Below, one piece after another: positions 1 to 6,710 of a DNA stretch of 14,232 bases (the first letter of the stretch is position 1; each line of letters opens with the position of its first letter). The position numbers were made by a program, and so were the translations under genes. The notes below the pieces were generated by a model. The model searched no databases and was not told where the DNA came from. It saw nothing but the letters and a program-made list of their open reading frames with translations. The stretch comes from an uncultured Bacillota bacterium (GTDB taxonomy: Bacteria; Bacillota; Clostridia; Peptostreptococcales; Anaerovoracaceae), in NCBI GenBank assembly GCA_946546075.1, contig CAMNNV010000018.1, forward strand, positions 1 to 14,232, in the 5' to 3' direction.

Positions 1-1749
1 AGCGTCCTTGAGTTCCTTTATCCAGCCCAGATTCTGGATCTGCACGCATCCGAGCTCCTCAAGATGGGACCGGATCCAATCATCCATACGTCCCTTCGTT
101 ATAGCAGGCAGCACCACAAGCCCATCTCCGACCGCCTCACCTGCTGCAGGAGCAGACGCACGGGAAATGTCGTCTTTCACATCGAAGAGCACTTCCGGAT
201 CCACTGTCTCACGAGGCATCTTCCTGCGAGCCTCGTCCATAGCAGAGACCACCTCACGGCGGAGAGCATTGAGAACGGACTTCGGGATCGCGACCCCGGA
301 ATCCATCTTGACCCTGACATCGCCGGAATACACCGTACCTCCCAGTTTCGAAAGCTGCGCAGCCACATCCGCTTCCGTGGTCTCACGCCTGATTGCCGCT
401 TCAACGACACCGCTTCCTTCTGCAGACACCTCGATCCCATCGCACTTCATGCGCAGCACCGGCACTTTCCCTTCGAACCCGTAGAAGGACAGCTCCGCGG
501 ACACTTTGCGCATATCATCGTCTGCAAAGGATGCACGGGCTCTCTCTAAGAGGTCCCGGGAGGTCACTTTGTAGACGGCGTCTTCTCTGCCAACGGGTTT
601 CTTGATGTCTCCGATCCGGAGGCTGTGACCGCCGAGTTTCTTTCGGTACGTCACGACGTTTCCCACATCGGATATGAGGGGATCGGGATTTCGGATCTCT
701 ATGCCGTCTCCCATGGCGATGTCCTCGCCCCGGGCAAGGCTCACGTCTACGAGGACGCCCGATTTGTTGCCACGGACGACTTTGCCGACATAGATCCCTT
801 CATTTTTTGGGCTGTTTCCGCTGAGAAGGTCAGCCCCGGGATCACCCTTCAGATATCCGTGAGTGAATCCACCTCTATTGAATATCTGCTTCAGGTCTTT
901 CATATCTGCCGGATCGATGGACACGCGGTCAGTATCCCGGTACTGATCCAGGTACTTCCTATATATAGATGTAACAACTGCTACGTATTCGGGCGACTTG
1001 AGCCTGCCCTCGATCTTGAGGGAATCCACACCTGCCCGGCAAAGCTCCGGCAGAAGATCCAGCGTACAGAGATCCTTCGGACTCAGGAAGTACCCGCGCT
1101 GCCCCTTGTCATTCGTATACGGGAGCCTGCACGGCTGGGCGCACATGCCTCTGTTGCCGCTCCGCTCGTTTGCGCCTCCCATGAGTCTGCTGAGCTGGCA
1201 CTGCCCCGAGTAACACATGCACAGTGCTCCGTGGCAGAATACTTCCACTTCTATAGGGTCGTCTCCGCTGTGGCATTCGAGGATGAATGCCTGGAGTTCC
1301 TCAAGCGTCAGTTCCCTTGCCGGCACCACTCTTTCATAGCCCAGCTCTCTGACGGAGGAGATGGCCTCGGGGTTATACACCGTGGCCTGGGTGGACAGAT
1401 GCAGGGGCATATCGGGCAGGAACTTGTGCAGGAGTCTTCCGAGGCCCAGGTCCTGGATGATGAGTCCGTCCACTCCCATCTCGTAGAGACTGCACCCATA
1501 TGAAAAAGCCTTAAACAGTTCATCGTCTCGGATGAGTGTGTTTAAGGTCACATATAATTTGACGTTTCTGAGGTGGGCGTATTCCACTGCAGCCTTCATG
1601 TCCTCATCGCTGAAATTGTCGGCGCGCATCCTGGCATTGAACATGGAGCCTCCCATGTACACCGCATCCGCCCCGTTCTGCACTGCGGCACGAAGCTGAG
1701 GAAAACCGCCCACCGGAGCAAGAAGCTCCGGTATGCGGCGATTCGTCAT
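1..1749 (-). CDS. Peptidase U32 family protein, RlhA-like (3' end outside window)
   Basis: The frame is open from ATG 1749 to the left edge (583 codons, no stop), so the C-terminus is missing. Residues 169-187 fit the U32 signature exactly (E-x-F-x2-G-A-L-C-x4-G-x-C-x-L-S). It is followed by MCAQPCR (202-208), the LSPKDLC segment and SLKIEGR, all typical of the U32 core. Cys177, Cys184, Cys203 and one further Cys (228 or 237) are candidate Fe-S ligands. The long part after the catalytic region agrees with U32 proteins carrying a C-terminal DUF3656-type domain, as in E. coli RlhA, which is needed for 5-hydroxycytidine in 23S rRNA. An RNA hydroxylation role is inferred from family; older annotations say protease or collagenase. 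AGGAG sits 6 bases before the ATG and overlaps the glnS stop, so this is the fourth gene of the surE operon. Its company with glnS suits a translation-related role. Confidence 0.88.
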   Translation of the reverse strand, partial: MTNRRIPELLAPVGGFPQLRAAVQNGADAVYMGGSMFNARMRADNFSDEDMKAAVEYAHLRNVKLYVTLNTLIRDDELFKAFSYGCSLYEMGVDGLIIQDLGLGRLLHKFLPDMPLHLSTQATVYNPEAISSVRELGYERVVPARELTLEELQAFILECHSGDDPIEVEVFCHGALCMCYSGQCQLSRLMGGANERSGNRGMCAQPCRLPYTNDKGQRGYFLSPKDLCTLDLLPELCRAGVDSLKIEGRLKSPEYVAVVTSIYRKYLDQYRDTDRVSIDPADMKDLKQIFNRGGFTHGYLKGDPGADLLSGNSPKNEGIYVGKVVRGNKSGVLVDVSLARGEDIAMGDGIEIRNPDPLISDVGNVVTYRKKLGGHSLRIGDIKKPVGREDAVYKVTSRDLLERARASFADDDMRKVSAELSFYGFEGKVPVLRMKCDGIEVSAEGSGVVEAAIRRETTEADVAAQLSKLGGTVYSGDVRVKMDSGVAIPKSVLNALRREVVSAMDEARRKMPRETVDPEVLFDVKDDISRASAPAAGEAVGDGLVVLPAITKGRMDDWIRSHLEELGCVQIQNLGWIKELKDA

Positions 1750-1758
1750 CTCTTTCTC

Positions 1759-3405
1759 CTATTTCTTTTTCCATGAGCTCTTGAGGCCTACGATCTTGTT
1801 GAAGACCTTCTCTGTGTCTGTGGTGAGCTCACTGTCTGCTATATAGTATCCTTTGCGGAAGAACTGGAAACGTTCTCCTGCTTTGGCTTCTCCGATGGAC
1901 GGCTCTGCGTATCCCACGGTCTCCACCAGGGAGTCAGGGTTCATGACCTGCTCGCCGTTCTCATCTTCGATCATGAGGTAATCATAGTTTCTGATCCGGA
2001 TCTTCACAGCCGTCTTCGCATCTACCCAGTGGATCGTGCCCTTGACTTTGCGTCCTTCGAAGCCGCTTCCGCTTCTCGTTTCAGGGTCATATGTGCAGAG
2101 CAGTTCTTTGATGGATCCGTCCTCGTTCTTGACTACTTCATTGCATGTGATGAAGTATGCACCCTTGAAACGGACTTCGTTGCCCGGGAAGAGTCTGAAG
2201 TACTTCTTCACAGGGACTTCCATGAAGTCATCTCCATCCACGTAGAGTTCGCGGCTGAACGGGATCTGCCTGTTGCCCATTTCAGGCACTTCTCTGCTGT
2301 TCTCGATCTCCATCATCTCCGTCTGATCTTCCGGATAGTTCGTGATGATGATCTTGATCGGGTTCTCTACGACGTTACGGTTCTCCACCTTCGTCTTCAG
2401 ATCTTCTCTGACGCATGCATCCAGCAGATCCGCTTCAACGGTACTGTTGGCCTTGGCAACTCCGATCCTCTCGCAGAAATCCCTTACAGCTTCCGGAGTA
2501 TATCCCCTTCTTCTGATGCCTGCGATGGTCGGCATTCTCGGATCGTCCCAGCCATCAACGATGCCATCATCGACGAGCGCCTTCAGATATCTCTTGCTCA
2601 TGATGGTGTTGGTCAGGTTGAGGCGTGCGAACTCGATCTGCCTAGGCGGCTTCTCCCACTTGCCTACTGCTTCCAGTACCCAGTCATACAGAGGTCTGTG
2701 GTCCTCGAATTCCAGCGTGCAGATGGAGTGGGTGATCTTCTCTATCGCATCCTCGATCGGATGTGCGAAGTCGTACATCGGATAGATGCACCACTTGTCT
2801 CCCGTATTATGATGTGTCGCGTGGGCGATACGATAGATGATCGGGTCTCTCATGTTGATGTTCGGGGAGGCCATATCGATCTTCGCGCGCAAAACTTTCT
2901 CGCCGTCTGCGTACTTGCCGGCTTTCATATCTTCAAAGAGCGCGAGGTTCTCTTCGATGCTTCTGTTCCTGTACGGACTCTCCTTGCCCGGTTCTTTGAG
3001 TGTACCGCGGTACTCTTTGATCTGCTCAGGAGTGAGATCGCATACGTATGCTTTGCCATCCTTGATGAGTTTTACTGCGCATTCGTACATCTCATCGAAG
3101 TAGTCGGAAGCCCAGAGCCTGTTTGCCCATGTGAATCCCAGCCATTTGACGTCTTCTTCGATGGAGTTGACGTACTCCATATCTTCCTTGACCGGGTTCG
3201 TGTCATCGTATCTGAGATTGCACTTGCCTCCGTACTTGGCTGCCGTCGTGAAGTTCAGGCATATGCTCTTGGCATGCCCGATGTGGAGATATCCGTTCGG
3301 TTCCGGTGGGAATCTGGTGAGGATATCCTCGTAACAATTGCCTTCTTCCAGATCTTTGTCGATGGCATTGTGGATGAAATTATTGTTTTCATATGCTTCG
3401 GCCAT
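1759..3405 (-). CDS. glnS: Glutamine--tRNA ligase (GlnRS)
   Basis: This cytoplasmic class I aminoacyl-tRNA synthetase charges tRNA-Gln with glutamine using ATP. The protein has 548 residues, close to E. coli GlnRS (about 554). The ATP-binding HIGH motif is at 41-44 within PPEPNGYLHIGHAKS, and the KMSKS-equivalent is IMSKR at 268-272, the usual GlnRS form. The catalytic core is followed by a full-length anticodon-binding beta-barrel region ending around GLKSSWKKK. The start at 3405 has a strong AAGGAGG 7 bases upstream that overlaps the stop of the preceding DUF2156 gene, implying translational coupling. No T-box leader is present, since only 11 bases separate it from the upstream gene; expression must come from the surE promoter or an internal one I do not see. 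Having GlnRS means the organism need not rely only on GatCAB transamidation for Gln-tRNA. Confidence 0.97.
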   Translation of the reverse strand: MAEAYENNNFIHNAIDKDLEEGNCYEDILTRFPPEPNGYLHIGHAKSICLNFTTAAKYGGKCNLRYDDTNPVKEDMEYVNSIEEDVKWLGFTWANRLWASDYFDEMYECAVKLIKDGKAYVCDLTPEQIKEYRGTLKEPGKESPYRNRSIEENLALFEDMKAGKYADGEKVLRAKIDMASPNINMRDPIIYRIAHATHHNTGDKWCIYPMYDFAHPIEDAIEKITHSICTLEFEDHRPLYDWVLEAVGKWEKPPRQIEFARLNLTNTIMSKRYLKALVDDGIVDGWDDPRMPTIAGIRRRGYTPEAVRDFCERIGVAKANSTVEADLLDACVREDLKTKVENRNVVENPIKIIITNYPEDQTEMMEIENSREVPEMGNRQIPFSRELYVDGDDFMEVPVKKYFRLFPGNEVRFKGAYFITCNEVVKNEDGSIKELLCTYDPETRSGSGFEGRKVKGTIHWVDAKTAVKIRIRNYDYLMIEDENGEQVMNPDSLVETVGYAEPSIGEAKAGERFQFFRKGYYIADSELTTDTEKVFNKIVGLKSSWKKK

Positions 3406-3416
3406 TATGATCCTCC

Positions 3417-4355
3417 TTATGTATCGATCTCGCCTATATACTTATCTAATAGTAAACACGGGTGGTATGACAATTTCATCTGTCTGAGATTATCAAGGTC
3501 CATGTCTTCTTCTCTGTTTATGTATGTCGCCCCTCTGTCCCGGGCCATCCGGGAGAATTCTCTGAGCACCAGTTGGTAAAGGCCTCTGTATCTGTGATCT
3601 GCCTTCTCGATGTGCTCTACTATGGTGTCATCCCCCAACCATCCGCCGAATGCTGCGGCTTCGATCTGCCCGTCGATGTAAATGACGCATCCCATGCAGC
3701 CGAGCCTGTCCATGTTCCGCAGAGCATCCGCCATGGCCTCTTCCTCCATGATGAGGAACTTCATTTCTTCAGGAGGGATATCCTTATCCCTGTTGAAACG
3801 CCTGATGAACTCCATGATGTCGTCCGTCATCTCGGGCCGGAGCGGCTCAAGTTCCCATTCGTAGTTCTTCAGGAAATAGTTCAGGTGGTTCTTCTTGGAG
3901 TGGAGCTTTCGCCCGCTGAAGGTGAGGAATTTCTCCGTTTCATATATATAATCGTAATTCGGTCTGTCTTCTTCAAAAGTGATCCCGGGACTTACCCGCT
4001 TGATCATATCCAGCATATGACCTGGTACCAGTCTGATGGTGAACCGGACGCCGGCCTTCTCGAACTTCTCCCGGGCAAGGCGTATCGCCTCTGCCAGAGC
4101 CTCCTCGTCGTAACTTCCCGTCCTGGTCATAGGCGGCATCATGAAGTGCACTTCCTCATCATGTTCCAGTTCCAGGTGGGAAAGGCCTTCGATGCACAAG
4201 TACTCTCCGATGATCTCCCAGGTGAACTCGTTGATGTTCCTCCACATATAGAGAGAGGAAAAGGATGTCCCGGAGCACATATACCGGAAGCTGGCGAAAT
4301 ACTCTGCCAGTGTCTGCCTGTCTTCTATAGCTATCTTATTCGCGAAAATGCCCAT
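3417..4355 (-). CDS. DUF2156 / LPG-synthase C-terminal-like protein (tandem GNAT fold)
   Basis: The 312-residue protein is soluble and has no membrane segment. It resembles the DUF2156 family, related to the C-terminal catalytic domain of MprF lysylphosphatidylglycerol synthase. The N-terminal half has the typical FRYMCSGTSFSSLYMWR stretch (about 23-39) of stand-alone clostridial members. The middle has GRKLHSKKNHLNYF (about 148-161), a conserved part of the family. The C-terminal half (about 215-300) looks GNAT-like, with GQIEAAAFGGW, the YRGLYQLVLREF helix, INREEDMD and LRQMKLSYHP. Known relatives transfer aminoacyl groups from aminoacyl-tRNA, but the substrate here is unknown. It sits between surE (3-base gap) and glnS (11-base gap). 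The start at 4355 has only a weak AAAGG directly before the ATG, so translation is probably coupled to surE. The family call is firm; the function is not. Confidence 0.8.
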   Translation of the reverse strand: MGIFANKIAIEDRQTLAEYFASFRYMCSGTSFSSLYMWRNINEFTWEIIGEYLCIEGLSHLELEHDEEVHFMMPPMTRTGSYDEEALAEAIRLAREKFEKAGVRFTIRLVPGHMLDMIKRVSPGITFEEDRPNYDYIYETEKFLTFSGRKLHSKKNHLNYFLKNYEWELEPLRPEMTDDIMEFIRRFNRDKDIPPEEMKFLIMEEEAMADALRNMDRLGCMGCVIYIDGQIEAAAFGGWLGDDTIVEHIEKADHRYRGLYQLVLREFSRMARDRGATYINREEDMDLDNLRQMKLSYHPCLLLDKYIGEIDT

Positions 4356-4358
4356 CCT

Positions 4359-5123
4359 TTACTCGTCTATCCCCCAACTTCTCAGGTCTTCCATCTTGCC
4401 GTAGTAGGTCATGTCTCTCTGCAAAGGGGTGATGGTGGCATACCCTTTCTGGTCGGATATCACATCGAGGATCTCCGGCAGTCCCTCGTACATCAGAGGA
4501 GCTCCGCTGTACTGGTATTCGATGGTGTCCTTCATGGCGTCTTCGGCCGAGAAATATTCATTGTAATCTCTGGCGCCGAGGACTGTGTATCTTACGCCCT
4601 TGACTTCTTCCTTCGGAACATCGGGCACATTGATGTTTATCACGGTATCCGGTGATATCTTATCTGCAGCCTTCTTGATCGTGTTTACTGCCAGCTCACA
4701 TGCATAGTCAAAATGAGATGCCTGGTGGCTTCCTACAGATACTGCTACTGCAGGCAGGCCGCATATATTGCCTTCTACTGCAGCTCCCACTGTTCCGGAG
4801 TAGATCGTATCCGTTCCCAGATTGCTTCCGTGGTTGATCCCTGCGAAAACCATATCGAGCTCGATGCCTCTTGCTCTCAGGAACCTGCAGCCCAGTTTGA
4901 CGCAGTCAGCAGGCGTCCCGGAAAGAGCATAGGCAAGCTTCGCTCCCGGCACTTCTGTTCTGGCGCCGGTGATCTTCCTGCCTGTGGTTATGGAATGGCT
5001 GAATGCGCTCCTCTGCCCGTCAGGTGCGAACACATAAACATCGGCCACTTCAGAAAGAGCCATTACCAGTTCTCTTAATCCGCGAGCATCTATTCCATCA
5101 TCATTTGCTATCAATACGTTCAT
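4359..5123 (-). CDS. surE: 5'/3'-nucleotidase SurE
   Basis: SurE is a metal-dependent phosphatase that removes phosphate from nucleoside 5'- and 3'-monophosphates, and from short polyphosphate in some species; it is linked to stationary-phase survival. The protein has 254 residues, the normal length. It starts MNVLIANDDGIDARG, giving metal ligands Asp8 and Asp9. Ser39 in RSAFSHS and Asn97 in GINHGSN complete the known metal site, and SGTPADCVKLG and YSGTVGAAVEG are also typical. I chose ATG 5123. A TTG six codons upstream (5141) would extend the frame, but its bases overlap the AGGAG ribosome site, which lies 10 bases before ATG 5123, and the family begins at this Met. It is first in its operon, downstream of the extended -10 promoter at 5185-5193. 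A possible nine-codon upstream ORF (5167-5138) ends inside the ribosome site. Confidence 0.95.
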   Translation of the reverse strand: MNVLIANDDGIDARGLRELVMALSEVADVYVFAPDGQRSAFSHSITTGRKITGARTEVPGAKLAYALSGTPADCVKLGCRFLRARGIELDMVFAGINHGSNLGTDTIYSGTVGAAVEGNICGLPAVAVSVGSHQASHFDYACELAVNTIKKAADKISPDTVININVPDVPKEEVKGVRYTVLGARDYNEYFSAEDAMKDTIEYQYSGAPLMYEGLPEILDVISDQKGYATITPLQRDMTYYGKMEDLRSWGIDE

Positions 5124-5184
5124 ATTCTCAGGTCTCCTCAACGCTTGTAAGCCGTCTTATGCCTCATGGCAGATTCACCCGAGT

Positions 5185-5193
5185 ATTATATCA
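5185..5193 (-). promoter_or_regulatory. Extended -10 promoter for the surE operon
   Basis: On the minus strand this reads TGA-TATAAT, a perfect extended -10 element. A 17-base spacer would put the -35 at 5208-5213 (GCCATA), a poor match lying inside the sirtuin terminator hairpin, so this is probably a -35-independent promoter. The predicted start near 5178 gives a leader of about 55 bases before the surE ATG at 5123. Confidence 0.6.
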
Positions 5194-5194
5194 T

Positions 5195-5220
5195 AAAAGC
5201 AGCCGTTTATGGCTGCTTTT
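5195..5220 (-). terminator. Rho-independent terminator of the radical SAM/sirtuin operon
   Basis: This is a perfect 10-base inverted repeat, AAAAGCAGCC / GGCTGCTTTT, with a 6-base loop. On the minus strand it begins 7 bases after the sirtuin stop and ends in four T as part of the stem. The symmetrical A/T feet would also let it act on plus-strand transcription. It lies 1 base from the surE extended -10 element. Confidence 0.85.
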
Positions 5221-5226
5221 GGTGTA

Positions 5227-5952
5227 CTAATCTCCCAAAACTTTGCCGATAGAATCGTGGATGACCAGAGTCGCCTCCTTATCGGCCTGGGTGCTGCTCT
5301 TATTGATGAGGATGAGGTCCTTGCCTCTGAAGTAATGGATCAGTCCTGCCGCAGGATATACCACGAGGGAGGTGCCTCCCACGATCATGGTATCGGCTTC
5401 TGCTATGGCATCTACCGCTCCTCTTATCACGGTATCGTCGAGGGCCTCTTCGTAGAGAACCACGTCAGGTTTGATGATGCCTCCGCATACAGGACACTTC
5501 GGTATGCCGTTCTCACAGTTGGCTTCATCCATGATGAAATCAAGATCGTAGAACTTACCGCATTCCATGCAGTTGTTCCTCAGTGTCGATCCGTGAAGTT
5601 CGAAGACAAGTTTGTTGCCCGCTTTCTGGTGCAGACCGTCTATGTTCTGTGTAACGATGCCTGTCAGCTTGCCTTCCTTCTCGAGTTTTGCCAGTGCAAG
5701 ATGAGCCTTGTTCGGCTTGGCATCCTGATAAATCAGGTTCTTCTTGTAGTAATCGAAGAACGTCTCCGTATGTCTGTCGAAGAAACTTCTGCTGAGCATC
5801 GTTTCCGGCGAATGGCCGTAATCGTTCATGGCCTGGTACAGCCCCGACTCCGATCTGAAATCAGGGATGTTGCTCTCCGTTGAGACGCCCGCTCCCCCGA
5901 AAAACACTACTTTCTTGCTCTTGTCGATGATTTCTTTCACTCTTGGATCCAT
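5227..5952 (-). CDS. NAD-dependent protein deacetylase, Sir2 family (sirtuin)
   Basis: Sirtuins use NAD+ to remove acyl groups from lysines, releasing nicotinamide and O-acyl-ADP-ribose. The 241-residue protein is essentially one sirtuin catalytic domain. It shows the Rossmann NAD motif GAGVSTESNIPDFR (20-33), TQNIDGLH (101-108), the catalytic His120 in HGS, a zinc ribbon of Cys128/Cys131/Cys153/Cys156, and GGTSLVVYP near the C-terminus. The Tyr-x-x-Arg motif of SIRT5/CobB-type desuccinylases is not evident; Tyr69 is followed by KKN. I therefore expect deacetylase rather than desuccinylase activity. AGGAGG stands 6 bases before the ATG. It is the third gene of the radical SAM operon, 17 bases after the TIGR03915-like gene, and is followed by a strong terminator. 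The placement suggests a role in the DNA-damage response or NAD/ADP-ribose chemistry rather than acetyl-CoA synthetase control; that is inference. Confidence 0.95.
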   Translation of the reverse strand: MDPRVKEIIDKSKKVVFFGGAGVSTESNIPDFRSESGLYQAMNDYGHSPETMLSRSFFDRHTETFFDYYKKNLIYQDAKPNKAHLALAKLEKEGKLTGIVTQNIDGLHQKAGNKLVFELHGSTLRNNCMECGKFYDLDFIMDEANCENGIPKCPVCGGIIKPDVVLYEEALDDTVIRGAVDAIAEADTMIVGGTSLVVYPAAGLIHYFRGKDLILINKSSTQADKEATLVIHDSIGKVLGD

Positions 5953-5969
5953 CGTCTCACCTCCTGATC

Positions 5970-6710
5970 TTATTTCACCCTTTGGAACTCCACCAGATGC
6001 TTGCGGTACTTCATCGGTACGTTGTTTCTCTGGCAGGCCGGGTTTATCCTCTGCTTGATGGCTATATTATCGAAGTAATCCTTCCAAAGCTGCTGATAGT
6101 CCATCTCTTCTTCAGTATACTCCGGAATATCCTCATCTGTAAAATCCGTTATGTACCACTCACGGCCGTAGGCCACGAGTGCCTTATCTCTTCCCACATC
6201 GTGGATGATAAAAGGCTGGAAGCTGAACCGCTCTGTGAAATGGTGCCACAGAAGCTCCGTCACATCGTGATCCGGCTCGATCCGCCCGTACATGATGCCG
6301 CCCTTCAGCTGTGCGAACCGGACGAACTGACGCATCTTCTCCGTCTCATTGCCGACGGCTTTGACTGCTCCCAGGACACCTTCTGCCACATCGTTGCCGT
6401 GCATCAAAGTGATCCCGGGGCCTACCCGAAACGCCATCACGGCGAAGCGAAGGATCTTCATTTCTTTGTCCGGCACCGATGAGAGGAACGTCTTATATAT
6501 GCAGGTCACGGCATAGTGCGATACTTTCTCTTCGAGCGCATCGTAGACTCTGTCTGCCTTGTCCTGCTGCGTCTCCACCGTCATCACGTCGTTCAGCAGA
6601 TTCATCTGATAACTGTCCTTCGTGAATATGCCTGTGGCCTTCTCCGTGTAATAATGATGATAGATACACGTCAGCAGCCCCGAAAAGCTCCCATCATAGA
6701 GGTAATCCAT
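5970..6710 (-). CDS. TIGR03915 / DUF4130 family DNA metabolism protein
   Basis: The 246-residue soluble protein matches the family that pairs with radical SAM/HhH proteins of the rSAM_link_UDG type. Its N-terminus, YLYDGSFSGLLTCIYHHYY (3-21), is the family hallmark. The C-terminus has LWKDYFDNIAIKQRINP followed by CQRNNVPMKYRKHL, also highly conserved and rich in basic and aromatic residues. In many proteobacteria the same domain is fused to a uracil-DNA-glycosylase-like domain; here there is no such fusion and no UDG gene in the window. The biochemical function is unknown; DNA repair or modification is inferred from fusions and neighbours. Its ATG overlaps the stop of the radical SAM gene by one base (TGATG), so the two are translationally coupled and probably act together. 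The sirtuin follows after 17 bases. Confidence 0.88.
   Translation of the reverse strand: MDYLYDGSFSGLLTCIYHHYYTEKATGIFTKDSYQMNLLNDVMTVETQQDKADRVYDALEEKVSHYAVTCIYKTFLSSVPDKEMKILRFAVMAFRVGPGITLMHGNDVAEGVLGAVKAVGNETEKMRQFVRFAQLKGGIMYGRIEPDHDVTELLWHHFTERFSFQPFIIHDVGRDKALVAYGREWYITDFTDEDIPEYTEEEMDYQQLWKDYFDNIAIKQRINPACQRNNVPMKYRKHLVEFQRVK

Noticed and set aside
3406..3416. Possible T-box leader before glnS
   Set aside because: Only 11 bases lie between the upstream stop and glnS, occupied by the ribosome site; there is no room for a leader RNA.
2029..3579. 516-codon open frame on the plus strand opposite glnS, and similar long plus-strand frames at 3573-4655, 5209-5883 and 9342-10085
   Set aside because: They mirror strongly supported minus-strand genes (glnS, DUF2156, surE, sirtuin, IDH), have no ribosome sites or family features, and arise from the codon bias of the true strand.
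5124..5141. N-terminal extension of SurE from a TTG at 5141
   Set aside because: Those codons overlap the AGGAG ribosome site, and SurE proteins begin at the Met preceding NVLIANDDG.
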